Counted from the first letter of the stretch, positions 20,938-32,246 are shown. The stretch: DNA of 43,509 bases from Gamarada debralockiae (GCA_002803225.1 NXFV01001320.1:1-43509), one strand, 5' to 3'. Program-made: numbers and translations. Notes: generated by a model from the letters alone, not told the origin.

Positions 20938-22352
20938 AGCAAATGAAGAGATGTCTCCCATAATGCTCAATGCCCTCTCTAGGGACGATATCGCAACATC
21001 AAGCTCTCCCCGCAAAGCTCGCAAATCACGCAGTTTCTCTCTTAAGTCTTGGTCACCACTCCCATTCTGGACTACTCTGAGAATTGCCCTAGACCCAATA
21101 TCTCCTCTACCTAAGTCTTTAATACTATCTCCACCTAGAAACTCCAGAGAGCTTCCGCCGCCCTGTGATTCTTGATTAGGGGTACTTCTTTGCGTCTGCA
21201 AAGCGCTGGGCGACTGACGGCCGTGACGTCTCCGTTGGTGCTCGATAAGGTTCTGTTTTCTACCGAATCCTCTCCTGTGACGATCACAAGATAATACAGG
21301 ACACAAGTAAACTCCTGATCCGTGAACTTCGCGTTCGTGTCGTTGGAGGCCGCCTTTGTCGCTAAAGCTTTGTTGTTTGCAGGAGGTGCGGAGGCATATA
21401 TAGGGACGTGTGTGCCTGTCTTCGTGTTTCCTGCAAAGTCGTAAGCATGTATAGAAGCTAATGTATAAGTGTTAAGTACTTTAAGGCGGACTCAGTAGAG
21501 AATGTTCGTTTATCAAAGCAGCCATAGAACGAGCATTTTAGAAGTGGGTTTACGAATGATCGTTCTAAGGCTTCGCTCTGGGCGTTTTGTGAGGCTAGCT
21601 CACTCATGCCGAAGGTTCGCCAAGAGGTGTTTAATATGTTTGACCTAGAACGCGTTCTTAGTAGATAATGCAAACGTGGTCTAATGATTCTAACGTAAAG
21701 TGAGACAAGGAGTACAAGAGTCTTACTGCTGAAGTGGCCCAGACTCTATGCCCCATTCGGCCGTGGTTTGTTGACTTCCAGCATTAGGAAAGTCTTGGAG
21801 AACTAAACTATATTAGCTATACATAGAGAGATCTGAGTAGAACAGATGGTTATCACTTACGATCTTCATTGAATATATGTTTAACCCCAAATGGGGATTG
21901 ATCTAGAAGTGCGAAGGTATTAGTCTGGGGTTCTAATCAAATAGGGCGAAGGATCAGGACCCGAGGTATTCTCAACCAATTCCAAAAGACCAAGAATGCA
22001 CGGCTGCTGCCTACCTTCAGGAAAGCTTGCGAAGTCTAATGGAACGTAATCTTGGTTGCGAGACACTAGAGAGCAGGTAAGCCAGGGTCCTGCTGAGGTC
22101 AGGGGCGACATAGTACCATATCGATCCGAATCAGAGAAGTAGGAAGAACTAGATGCTAAGCAGCGATTAGTCTTTAACTCCTGAGCCTGGCAATGAAGTA
22201 TATGAATATCGCAATATGGCCATACAAGTGAAGTTTGGGTTGGTACTGCAAGGCAAGGTTTGATTGAATTGACTTTGATTGCCAATAAAACTTGCAGGTA
22301 TCTCAAAGGTGTTTTTGCTACTAAAAACCGTATCAGTATTAAAGCAGTCCAT
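20932..22352 (-). CDS. C2H2 zinc-finger protein (putative transcription factor), 6 exons
   Basis: Predicted nuclear DNA-binding protein, 359 aa. Exons: 22226-22352, 22015-22155, 21861-21932, 21727-21802, 21480-21644 and 20932-21430. Every junction is GT..AG, the phases all agree, and the total is an exact multiple of three. The N-terminal ~200 residues are Ser/Thr/Gln-rich (start MDCFNTDTVFSSKNTFEI; later QQTTAEWGIESGPLQQ). Three fingers follow: CSFYGC..H..H (split by intron 5), CLRTSC..H..H and CPVLSC..H..H, all C-x4-C type with H-x3/4-H. The C-terminus is a leucine-rich helix (LREKLRDLRALRGELD, then LERALSIM), likely for dimerisation. This finger-plus-C-terminal-helix plan is common in Pezizomycotina. 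The gene lies between two copies of a direct repeat. Reading frame and splice signals look intact. Confidence 0.87.
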
Positions 22353-22640
22353 CTTAGTTTCGATATTACCTACCTCCTGTGTGGAATCTGCGTGTAAGGT
22401 ATTTATTACAAAAATTTGGCAGCATAACAGTACCGAGTAGTAGGATGAAGATGGGGAACGCCTCGATAATATATGTACCAACAAATTCGAAGACTTTTGC
22501 TCGGGACCGAATTGCCCGAGGTAGAGATGTAACTCTCCGCTGGCACCATTCAAGCTCCATGAAACGTTTCATCCACTCTCCTGCAAATTTGTCCATTCTC
22601 CAATAAATGAGAGACGCTTACACAAGGCAATGTTATTCAG

Positions 22641-22690
22641 GCAAAGTTGGGCAAAATGAGGCGAAATGAGGCGAAACAAGACGAAATCGT
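22641..22690. repeat. Five-unit 10-bp tandem repeat
   Basis: Consecutive decamers GCAAAGTTGG, GCAAAATGAG, GCGAAATGAG, GCGAAACAAG and ACGAAATCGT form a short degenerate minisatellite about 290 bp upstream of the C2H2 start codon. Confidence 0.7.
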
Positions 22691-22808
22691 CCAACGCCTA
22701 AGACACGCGGGATGACGAAGCCAATGAGAACCAGCAATACTTCCCGTATGCTTTTACCTGCCACTCATCCAATTGAACAGAAAAATGAAAATATATCATA
22801 ACCAATAA

Positions 22809-22919
22809 TATCATTAGGGAAGCACGGTCTCATTTTACTGTAAGTGCCCCCGCTGATCATAGGTAAAATACCGGTTAAAACTTGTTTGTACGGTACGTTT
22901 GTACGGGCCTGATACTCGG
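22809..22919 (+). repeat. Right copy of the direct repeat flanking the C2H2 gene
   Basis: 22809-22868 matches 20399-20476 (TATCATTAGGGAAGCACGG, GCCCCCGCTGATCATAGG) and 22888-22919 matches 20651-20682 (GTACGGTACGTTTGTACGG, CCTGATACTCGG). Several differences between copies are C/T or G/A. Confidence 0.6.
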
Positions 22920-24006
22920 GGAAACCTTTACAGGAGCTTACCTCCCATGCTCTAGGGTTATCGTAACTGAAATGTGGGCTACTGCCTGAGGATTAGCTGA
23001 CATTGGTGGGGGTATTATGACAATGTCACGTGGTGACAATGTATTTCTCTCCGACTTTCTCTTTGCCTTCTCAGATATTTGTTCCACTTACTACAAGATT
23101 AAACTTGTGGTAAGTTGTTGTATTCACTTCGATCCAGTAAAATTGTACCATTGAAAGATACCACCTTCAACGCTCTCACGCTTGTGCTCGCTTCCAAAAG
23201 GGGACAAGAATGGGCAAAGAGACTAATGGTTTACAAGAGCTGCACCTAACATGTTGGAGAGCACTAGCAATACCAGGAAAATATCCCATAAGCGCGTGTT
23301 TTCTGTCATATATCACGCCACTCTGCGACATCTGGCCTTCATGACATATATAGTGTTTGATAGATCACCTGACCTCGAGCTTACCATCATAGTTAGACAG
23401 ATCAGAGAAGTAAAGACGTGAAATCCCAATTGAACAATACTGAGCGAGCCCGGGTTCTACGCGAAGTTCTCACTACAGTATTGACATTTGCGATGTTTGA
23501 GACATTGTCCCTGAGACCTCATAGATCAACTGATCGTCCAGTTGTACGGTCACGACAGATACAGAGATATTACCGTCCATAAAATCTGGTAAACCACCCC
23601 TGATGAATATTTGAGGAAATGGCGACAGTAGAATGTACCTCCAATGCTAAGACTTATGCCCACCAAGTGGTTGTCAACCTGCACTTCTCTTTTCAAGTTC
23701 CAAGTCAAACTGTTCAGGTCCTAAACTCCCACCTTAATCCTTCTCCAGAAGTATTCACATTGAATAAGAAGCTATATATCTACTACAAGGACTGAAATCC
23801 AACACTCGTCAGTATCAATTCATGTATCTTTTCACCAGCTCACCCAGAACAGAGTTAATAGACTTCGGCCATTTCCAAGCCACGACACTCGTCTACAGGG
23901 GTTCATCTCCCCATCAAAAAGTCCGCACTTGTCAGTATATGTTCCATTTCTCTGGTATCATAGGCTTATCCTGAACAGAGTCAAACTTCAGCTATCTCCA
24001 ACCAAC
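22920..24006. other. Intergenic, no supported gene
   Basis: There is no frame of useful length and no splice-linked coding signal. The region directly upstream of 24007 is pyrimidine-rich with ordinary promoter-like composition. Confidence 0.45.
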
Positions 24007-24381
24007 ATGGCCAAGCTCACACTCGTCTTCAACACCCTTGTCCTCACCCTCATCCGCTTCATTAATGCAAATTTACTCGTAGATACAGTATCCTCGACAT
24101 GCTTCGATTGCAAGCATATTCAATGTCCCAAAAGCCTCGAAACAAAACTTCCATGCATTTGCAGCACCTTCACAGGCAAGTTCTGTCGAAGTGCAAGGGG
24201 CTCGCGTCACCAGGACCTTACGGGGACTTGTGAGGCACACGCTATCTACACCTGCCAGGAAGAGGAATTTGAAAAGGCGGTACTCGTGGAAGATTGCCGA
24301 AATCAGGGACCCCACGGTGCCGTTTGCCAAGGATTTACTAGACGGGAGGTACAGTATAATAGTTTTAGGGTAGTGGTATAG
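24007..24381 (+). CDS. Small secreted cysteine-rich protein
   Basis: 124-aa predicted secreted protein. The ATG at 24007 gives a classic signal peptide (MAKLTLVFNTLVLTLIRFINA). An upstream in-frame start at 23929 would bury it, so I reject that one. The mature part has ten cysteines (CFDC, C, CIC, C, C, C, C, C), an even number as in disulfide-stabilised secreted proteins, and no recognised domain. Candidate effector-type or surface protein by composition only. The C-terminal residues (EVQYNSFRVVV) look unlike the rest; a GTACAG at about 24350 could be a donor, so the true end may differ. Sequence downstream to 24617 has coding-like texture but no matching frame. Confidence 0.6.
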   Translation: MAKLTLVFNTLVLTLIRFINANLLVDTVSSTCFDCKHIQCPKSLETKLPCICSTFTGKFCRSARGSRHQDLTGTCEAHAIYTCQEEEFEKAVLVEDCRNQGPHGAVCQGFTRREVQYNSFRVVV

Positions 24382-26148
24382 TGGTATGAGAAGTTGTCGG
24401 CTTCGACTTTAGAAGTTATATGCGAGGAGATTGCAGCAAAAGCAGAAGGTTGTCCTGTAATAGCCTTTACTGGTCTGGTTGGAGGGCCATTAGTCGTTTG
24501 CCGCTCGTTTCGCTAGCAGCTCAACCTGCTCACTTCTTTCTTTGTGGATACTTCAGAGATATTGGTTCCAGGTGCGTTGCGGCAGCAGAGCTGAGCACTT
24601 TGCCAGTTTTCACTTGAGAAGTCTCCTCACACGTGACCCCTTATGAGACAGTTGTATAAACTTGGAACACTTGCTCAACTCTTACTCTCAGCAAAGCTCT
24701 GGCGCTCGCCTCATTTATCTTACCTCCCATTTCAAATATTCCAAGCTGCACAAGGACATACTTCCGCGCAAAAAGAAACCCTCTCCACTTTTACATGCAA
24801 CCGCATCGGCCCACCTCCTCTGCTTATCATTGCCTTATCGCAACCTTATCGATCCGTTATCGCTCTTCACCCCATTTTTCACTCCACCACCCTATCCACC
24901 ACCGTCAAACGCCAAATCCTCTACACAACCGGGAAAAATGTTCCCATGATACACCACCCTCTCTTCGAGCCCCTATCCACGCATGGTTCTTTACCATTTA
25001 ACTGTAAAGATATCCCACACCGCCAAGCCAAGCCAGAGATAGCCTTCTTTTGCTTGACAAGCTGGCCTTGCACCGTGGCGACCTGTCAAACTGGGACAGC
25101 GACGCCAAAAATGTTGACGGGCGGACTTAGAACGGTCTGGATGATCAACTGCAAGCCGCGAGAATGATTCAAGGGGCCCATTCAACTGGACCCTTATCCG
25201 TCAAATAAAACCCCATGAAACGAATAAAAATGGCTCTTACCCACTCCCATATCAAGTCGTCTATAATAGTTTGAATAGAAATTTAAAAGCTGTGACGTTT
25301 TACGAAGACCTCCACTTCTTAAATTCGCTGCCTCCATCTTCAACGTCAAATCTCGAGTCTCAGTTTCGCGGTGTCTTTCTGAAAGTAATCATCACCTCAG
25401 CCTCGGTGTCGGGTCAGCACTCAAAATCCAAACCAACCATTCAGCCTCGCGCCAACGTCAGCCTTTTCACGAAAAACGCACTCGATTTCCACGAACGGCA
25501 ATAGCCCAAACCAGCTAGGTTTCCTTGCTTGGGACGAAACCCTCACAAAAGCCCTTAACACATCAGCTCCAATACCATAAAGCTGTAACAAATTCCCTGG
25601 AATTCGTCAAGACATTCGAAGATCGGCGTTGTCCCCAAACATAAGCACAAGGTTCCCGGGATCTGATCACTCATCAAATTCCCCCATCCGCGTCGCTGCC
25701 CCAGATTAAATACAACGCACGCCCTTCCATTACCAATACTCCCCAGCATTACGGACGTACTCCCCAAACGTCCCAGACCCCAGAACCCCAGATCAGCACC
25801 AGCCTTGTGATCAAACAAACGTTGATTACGTTAACGCGAGTGCGAGGTGCGACGATTCGGAGAACAATCGGGAGGAGCTTTACATACCCGAGGGAAAGAA
25901 AACACAAATCTGGGGAAAGGATATATATGGGCATGTATATATCCAATTTAGCAATTCTACCTACATACAACCATACGGACCTCTCCCAATCTACCGCCGA
26001 GCAAAAAGCAGTATATACGCCGCCGTTGACGCCGCGCTGAAACCCTTTGAGCAAACCCAAGCAACGAGTTGCCGTCCCACATAAACGCATAGCTGCATCG
26101 TCGCATATATCCATACCAAGTCCAAGACGACTTGGAGTCCAAAGAAAG
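24382..26148. other. Intergenic, no supported gene
   Basis: An ATG frame of 174 codons at 24643-25167 overlaps several other frames in the same direction, and its composition (His/Pro/Ser/Leu) reads as chance translation of pyrimidine-rich DNA. Nothing else is recognised. The 200 bp before 26149 are CA-rich, as expected of a 5' leader. Confidence 0.4.
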
Positions 26149-26607
26149 ATGGGGCTCTTCAAATCCAGCAAGTCCAAAACCAAACAAACCAACCAGTCAG
26201 CGTCGACGTCGAGAAACGAGCAGTCACCCCGCCAATCCTCAACCCAGACGCAACCACAGACATACACAACAAACCAACGCAACCTCTCCACCTCCAACCT
26301 ATCCACTACCTCAACATTAACCGATGCTCAGACCAGCAAGCCATCTAGACCCGCACCACCAGCACGTATGACATCCTACGAAGCCTTCTTATACCATGCG
26401 CGACTCGATGCGGAGAGGAGTGAGGCACGGCAGAAAGCTCAGGAACATGCGTGGAAGGTCGCTGCTCAAAGGAGGGCGGAGAGTAGTGCGTGGCCGTCCG
26501 ATCCGTGGAGAGGAGGGTTCGGACCGCCTGTTTCGAGGGGGGGATCTTATGGAGTCGGTGGACAAGGTGTTGAGGAATGGCTGAGGCAGAATGGGATGAG
26601 AAGGTAA
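26149..26607 (+). CDS. Unnamed short coiled-coil protein, paralogue of the 17214 gene
   Basis: 152-aa protein without a known domain. N-terminus MGLFKSSKSKTKQTN, then a Ser/Thr/Gln-rich disordered linker (~60 residues), then MTSYEAFLYHARLDAERSEA, a charged Ala/Arg helix, AAQRRAES and SDPWRGGFG. The tail (GVGGQGVEEWLRQNGMRR) has no counterpart in the shorter paralogue, which ends just after DPW. MG at the N-terminus could allow N-myristoylation, but that is speculation. A long minus-strand frame (25749-26306) covers part of this gene and is a shadow. Confidence 0.7.
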   Translation: MGLFKSSKSKTKQTNQSASTSRNEQSPRQSSTQTQPQTYTTNQRNLSTSNLSTTSTLTDAQTSKPSRPAPPARMTSYEAFLYHARLDAERSEARQKAQEHAWKVAAQRRAESSAWPSDPWRGGFGPPVSRGGSYGVGGQGVEEWLRQNGMRR

Positions 26608-26639
26608 GGGCTAGCCGAGCAGGACTGTACGTGAAGTTG

Positions 26640-29275
26640 TCAGCTTGTGCTTTTGGGGGTAGGGTTTTGGGACAGGAAGGTTAGGATGGCGTTTGGTGTA
26701 AATGCCAGCAAGGGTAGATAGGTAATTAGCATACTTTCCCATTCCCAATCCTTCATAACACCAACCCAATGCAACTGCCCTCGAACCGTAAACTCCGGAT
26801 CCATATCCTCCGTAATGGGTTCCTGCTGCCGTCTCCTCGGCGTTGTCGAGAAACTCTCGGACATGCTATTCCTCTGTTTCTTCGCCGCCCCTCCATTCAA
26901 TGTCGAGTTCGAGTTGAGCATATCCGAGAAAGAAAACATGTCATCCAACGCGAGCTCCTCTTCGAATTTGCGCTTGCTAATCTCAGAATGAACCATCCCC
27001 ATTCCATAGCCTGGTCTGCGTTGATTCTCCTTCTCTTCTTTAGCCTTCCAGAACGCGTCACGACGCGACCACACTTCTTGCATCACCTCCCAGCAGCGGT
27101 CAATGTTGCCAATCAGCATTCGCATTGCCATGCTCTGCCAGCGATCCTCGACCCATTGCCGATCTTCCTTATCCCATGCCTCGCAGCCAGCTGCTAGTAG
27201 GGGGTAGATTTGAATGATTACCAGCCGACTGGACAGTGGCACCGTTGCCAAGTAGACCAGAACCTTCTTCGCAAGTTGCGCAGAAGTGAGAGATGGGATT
27301 TCGGGAACGGCTTGATGAAGATACAACAAGGTCGCGTAGCGATACGCCTCAGCAGTCTGCAACGCGTGCTGGATCTCGCTCGTGGGATCTTCGGGACGTT
27401 CAAACGCAGTACCAGGTGGCGGACACCACCTTTCAATTGCCTCTTTCAACTCGATAGCTTGACTTATGATGGCGATCGAGTTCGTCTCGACCTTTCTCAC
27501 TTTCCTGCAGAGAGTCGCAGCTTTGCCTATTAATGGGAAGAGAGTGGCGGCGGAGCCCAAGAGTGGATCAATTTCCGTATGGGCATTCGTTTGGGAGATG
27601 GGGAAGTTGAGAGGAGCGAGGACTTGATCGAAATTAATGTTTTCGTCGTCATCAACCGAAGTGAGGCGCGCAATCACGTCCATGTATACCCAAGTATTGC
27701 ACAGAAACTTCAGCCGCGCGAGGTCGTCGCCTGAAAGATTGCATTTCTTGTGGGAAACCAAAGCTTGGTTGACGAGTATTCGAGCTCCGCGCAGATGTTC
27801 AATTCCTGTGCTGATATGCTGATCCCAGGATTCAGAGAATGCGAGGACAAGTGTTGTTGCCAATGCAGTGTCTGTGCGCATTTTCTCGATGCCAGTTGCC
27901 AGAGATCGAATACTGCGTCGCATATGTTCCATTCCGTCAACTCGGAGGGCTGGCTTTTCTTTCGACGTATGGAAGGCAGTCATCGATGCAATTGCATGGT
28001 ACAGGGCTGGAGAATCTCTTGCTAGAGGCCAAACCAAAGTTCTCCAAGGATTTTCTGTAGGTCCATCCTTCACGGACAAAATCCCACAAGTTTGCTTGTC
28101 AAATCGAAGCATCAACATTTCTGGGCTTCCTGCCTGCACCTCCGGTTGCCGGTAGATCTTGTTGAAAGGATCATCTCGCGTGGCTGGCGAAGCGGTGGAG
28201 GACCTGGAGTTCACAGGACCCCGCATTGACATCCACATGTCCGCCTCCGACATTTGGGGCTCTCGAATGATCTCCTCGACATCATCCTCCAAAGTAGGTT
28301 CCTGTGTCATCTCCATATTGAGAGAGAACTGCTCCATCATTGGAGACATTCCCATTGCTGGTGTTGGCAAGCTAATAGGAGGCAGAGTCACCGTCCCCGG
28401 CCTAGCATTGAGCTCTGATCCTGGCAGCAAAAGGTCTATCAACCTTGGTGACTGCCCAGAAAAGCTTGGTCGTGTGGTTGGTGGTGCAATAGGCGGGTCC
28501 TCAAACAAGCTATTCAAGCTGCTTGTGACCTGATCCGCATCGAAACGAGGCCTTGGTAGCTCTCTCATGTATGGAGGTGTGCTCATGTCAAATATCGGGG
28601 ATTGATCGAAATTGAAGGGCGGCAGACTGTCATTCGATGGAAAGGTAGGAGGACTCGGCGCCGCGGCGTGGAAGAAGGAATCTTGCATCGAAACGTCTTC
28701 GGCCTCGGCGCCGGGCGTCGAAGGGGAGCCATTGGAAGCTGGGGGACTCGTGGAGGCAGCAATATCTGGCGGTTTATCTAGGACTATCGAATCTGCAAAG
28801 CATCAGCATATGCCTTGGGAATTGGGAAGGAATCCGTACCTCGTTTTGACCTCGCAGGCGCAGGCTTGTTTGTGAACGTCGTTTCCTCGAATGGTCTCCA
28901 TTTGAAATCCTTCTTGTATCCCCCACATGTTACACTTCTCTTGTGACATTGCTGACATGAAGGTTTCGTCTCGTCGCATTTTAATCGTTTCGCTTTGCAT
29001 GTTACACAACCTGCGGAGATCATGCGGTCAGTCCAAAGCTCGACAAGCAGCCTTATCTCTGCTAAGATAAGACCAAGAATGCTTCCGCCAGACATACCAT
29101 TGCGACTCTTGGATTGCTTGGGCTTTACTATCCCAATCTGCTTCTTGGCTGTATTCGCAGACTTCGTGGTGGTGGTAGGTTTCCGTTTTGGAGGTGGAGG
29201 CGGTGGTTTTGGAGCGGGTTTGGTCACAGGCGAGGATAGAAAGGCTGATGGAGATGGGATTGTTATGGTTTCCAT
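26640..29275 (-). CDS. Zn2Cys6 transcription factor with Fungal_trans_2-type domain
   Basis: Nuclear regulator, 833 aa. Exons 29098-29275, 28840-29010 and 26640-28792; both introns are GT..AG (GTATGT and GTACGG donors), and the phases agree. Residues 1-59 are Pro/Lys/Ser-rich with a proline run. Residues 61-88 hold a complete binuclear cluster (C-x2-C-x6-C-x6-C-x2-C-x6-C: CVTCKAKRLKCD ... CQQCHKRSVTC), followed by GGYKKDFKWRPFEE. A Pro/Ser-rich linker with MSTPPYMRELPRPRF-type sequence precedes the ~400-residue helical C-terminal domain (TCGILSVKDGPTENPWR, MTAFHTS, HLRGARILVNQ), resembling Fungal_trans_2 proteins such as Neurospora ACR-2. I cannot name its targets. The C-terminus is a natural-looking stop after FLSQNPTPKSTS. 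Confidence 0.92.
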
Positions 29276-30544
29276 CTTTCGTAAATCTTGCGTAGAAACA
29301 TCGATGATGCTGCTGATAGTGGCTTTGAATAGGGTCTCATGCGGATGAGTGCACTGATGATGCGTTGTCTGAGAATTATTGACATTGTTTGTCGGATGAG
29401 GTCGAGAGGGGAGGAATCAGTTGGTTGTGATTGGAGGCCATCGTGTGGCTGTCAATCAGCGAGTGTGGAGAAAAGATACTGGTCGGTAGTGACAAGGAAG
29501 AAGGCCCAGCACAAGGCGATCTCGCCTGAAAGGGGGAGTTCTAGCGACCCTTTCCGCGACTAAGCTCCGTCTCCCAGGCTTCTAGAGCGCCAAGTCAGAT
29601 CCCCCTAATTTTCTTCCGTTTGTATTCGACGCGACGGCGACTCTTCATCAGCCGCATTGTCCTTCTCTTCAGTCTCCTCTCAACTCGAAAGTGTGTTGCC
29701 TTCCCCTCCATTATTCCTCCAACCCCTCTTCGCGATATCCGCTTCATGACTAACTGGGGTGTTTTGTGTGAAGGCCATCCCCCGTCGATGGAGTGCCGAT
29801 CGACTCATGATTCGCGGGCAGTTGCCGGCCAGAGATAACGAAAGCGTTCGTGTGATGGACTACGGCGAGAAACCGGCATGCCGATGATGCACTGCAGCAG
29901 GCCTGACACGACAGCATCGTGAAGGGGGCTGGACCAGAGTCAAGGGATGAATTGGATGATTATCATGTGACAGTGAAGAGTTTGATTAATTGAAATCGGG
30001 GAGACTGAAAAGGCAGTGAGCCTGAACAAGACAACGTTGAGGCCACCGGATCAGTTCCTCATCCGAAGACACTACAGCGTCTCCTCATCGTTTCCCATCA
30101 ATCCTGCGATATCAGGCCCATGAAAAGCGACTCTAAATCTTGAGATCGAGATTGGAAAGTATCAGCGAAGGCCGTTGAAAGTCAAATCGTCCCCAGCCAA
30201 ATTTCATCGAGTCACGTGTATTAACTTCATTCAAAGACAACTTGTCGCTCTGAGTACAGGAGGGTTTCCTAATAAGGCTTGAAGTTTAAGGAAGTCACGA
30301 TTCTACGCAGTATCCAACTGAAATTTATCAACATGTCGGCTCCTTCTCTTCCTGTGGACGCGTACTTGGCAACAGATACTGTTCCTTCCATTCCCGTGCG
30401 TCTTCATTCACATCATAAACAATTTCACATTCTCAAACATTCCCTTTCTACGACTACTCAAAAGCCAAAGCTTCTTTCTCGTACTCCTTTCTATAAAATT
30501 CAGCATCAACATCGCAGTCACTGTCGATGTTACCTCGGTACAAG
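29276..30544. other. Intergenic; 5' regions of divergent genes
   Basis: Shared upstream region of the minus-strand Zn2Cys6 gene and the plus-strand gene at 30545. CACGTG/CACGTGT occurs at about 30213. Frames at 29339-29838 and 30279-30647 have no support; the latter overlaps the real gene in another frame. Confidence 0.4.
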
Positions 30545-31186
30545 ATGGAAACCCCCAAGTCTTCTCCAGACCTCTCCGACAAGTCGCCACCACCACTCTA
30601 CCATCTGCAAGTTCCACCTCCCTCTTACAACAATCGGCCATCCGTAATCAATCATGATCAGCATGCTATTGACTTGAGCATCGATGTCGAGAGTGGACGA
30701 GGAGCGAACGTCACGACTCCACAATGCACCTGGCCTGCCGGGTGCGGTGTAAAGAGCTGCTGTTCTGGACCCGGTGCTGCTCGTTATTATCGACAATATC
30801 CTGAGGATCATCTTCCTCAGTTTGCCAGATCGGAATGTGAACGTTTGCGAGCTAGGCATGCAGTGAAGGGTTGGCTTGAAAGGAGGTTGACGGCACTGGA
30901 CGATCGGAGGAATGAAATCATAGAATTTAGAGCAGCGGCATGTTTAGATCAGGGCTACTTCCTTTTACGACTGATGAATGGTGTTGGGGGGATACCTGTC
31001 TGGGACGTCTGGCTTGCCTCCATCAGCGACGCGAAACACTTCATCCTCACGACTCAGTATTACCACCTTTTTTCGCCTTACACTTCACATATGATGCACC
31101 ACATGTTAATGATAATGACAACGAAACAAAACATACGTCTGCTTCTCTTGCGACTTGATCAGATTCCGGATTCTTCTCCACCTTGA
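30545..31186 (+). CDS. Unnamed protein with Cys-containing centre
   Basis: 213-aa protein with no recognised domain. The start used is the ATG at 30545 (METPKSSPDLSDKSPPPLYH); an upstream Met at 30527 would add six residues. It has a Pro/Ser/Tyr-rich N-terminal third (PPSYNN), then a Cys cluster (CTWPAGCGVKSCCSG), then a basic helical part (ECERLRARHAVKGWLERRL, DDRRNEIIEFRAA). The final ~60 residues are hydrophobic with many Met/His/Tyr and may be readthrough of an unrecognised intron. Single exon as given. The codon texture of the first 145 residues supports it being real. Confidence 0.45.
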   Translation: METPKSSPDLSDKSPPPLYHLQVPPPSYNNRPSVINHDQHAIDLSIDVESGRGANVTTPQCTWPAGCGVKSCCSGPGAARYYRQYPEDHLPQFARSECERLRARHAVKGWLERRLTALDDRRNEIIEFRAAACLDQGYFLLRLMNGVGGIPVWDVWLASISDAKHFILTTQYYHLFSPYTSHMMHHMLMIMTTKQNIRLLLLRLDQIPDSSPP

Positions 31187-31934
31187 ATTGGTTGATAGCA
31201 AGTTGGATTGTGGACCTGGACCCCAGCCGGCTAGATATTTGGATTGGAAGATCTTCTTTCTCGGAAGGACAGAAGACAGAGTATTGGCTAGGAGCTATGC
31301 CTCTAGAACGATTGTGGCTGGCACGGTAACATTGTCATGTCAGGGAACAGGAAACACAGCTCTGCCTCGGTGTGGTAATGGATGCCACACACTCAGAGAA
31401 CTTCCTTAATGTAATGTAATGAACCTCTCACACGTTCTCTCTTGTACTGTAGTGGGCTCGAAATCCCTGCTTTCACCGCATTGCCACTGCAACAGCTGCG
31501 TTGGAAGTCCAACATGCAAGCCTCGTCCTTCAGCAATGTCACGTGCAGGTTCACTGTGCAGGTTCAAGGGTACCAAACTCTCACCGCACCTTCTACCTTC
31601 AGCGAAATCATTTACTCTCAGTGATTTAAAGTTTTATGTTCACCCAATGTCCAGCTGAGCTATTATTTGAAAGATGCAGCAAATATCTGCATAGGGTTAT
31701 TGGGCCGTCCTGCGCCTCGCTTCGCATTTGCTGCGCCCATCGTGAACCCCTGACTTGGCAAGGCATCATCCAAGGCATCACCACAAGGCATGAGGCCTGA
31801 TTCTATTATACACACATAAACACTACATATTGCCATTCAAACGCCTCCACATATCGTCCTTCCCCATAGTGAAATCCATTGCAAGATCGAAATTCAATTC
31901 AAACGCTCTCAATTCCTTTACACCAAATACTATC
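31187..31934. other. Intergenic
   Basis: No gene is recognised. A three-unit 12-bp repeat around AAGGCATCA (31759-31790) and a TATTATACACACATA patch (31803-31818) upstream of the next ATG are the only structures. Confidence 0.4.
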
Positions 31935-32246
31935 ATGGATCTTCGAGGTCCAAAATCGCCTTCACAACAGGTCGTTCTGTCCTCCGAACCAAATGTCATC
32001 CTATACACCAAAACACCTCCTCCCCTGCCACCAACCTGCCTCACATCAACAGGTGAACTTCGCCCTTTACCCACCGACGCAGGCTACACGAATAATCCAG
32101 AAGCAGCTCGGATGTTGGAACCGAGCCAGAAGCGCATATGCGGCTTGCGACGTACGTCCATAATCTGTTTCGTCATCTTGGGTATCACGGTGGCTCTTGT
32201 TGTGGTTTTGGCCGTTCTCTTGAGTAAGGGACGGGTAGGCAGATAA
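31935..32246 (+). CDS. Short single-pass membrane protein, possibly truncated
   Basis: 103-aa protein. I chose the ATG at 31935 (MDLRGPKSPSQQVVL); the frame is open further upstream but unconvincing. The N-terminal ~70 residues are Pro/Thr/Ser-rich and cytosolic-looking. Then comes RICGLRRTS and a hydrophobic stretch of about 24 residues (IICFVILGITVALVVVLAVLL), ending SKGRVGR. RICGLRR followed by a TM helix is the junction seen in fungal single-pass proteins that carry a long extracellular domain, often lectin-like, after the helix. Here translation stops just after the helix, so this is either a tail-anchored protein or a truncation. A GTAAGG at 32224 offers a splice route but leads to an early stop. 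Confidence 0.5.
   Translation: MDLRGPKSPSQQVVLSSEPNVILYTKTPPPLPPTCLTSTGELRPLPTDAGYTNNPEAARMLEPSQKRICGLRRTSIICFVILGITVALVVVLAVLLSKGRVGR

Noticed and set aside
24365..24390. tRNA A-box-like GTAGTGGTATAGTGG
   Set aside because: No B box and no cloverleaf partner sequence downstream.
24643..25167. 174-codon plus-strand frame
   Set aside because: Overlapping frames in the same strand are equally open; His/Pro/Ser-rich chance composition, no splice or domain support.
25749..26306. 185-codon minus-strand frame opposite the 26149 gene
   Set aside because: Antisense shadow; Trp/Val/Leu/Gly-rich translation of CA-rich DNA, no domain.
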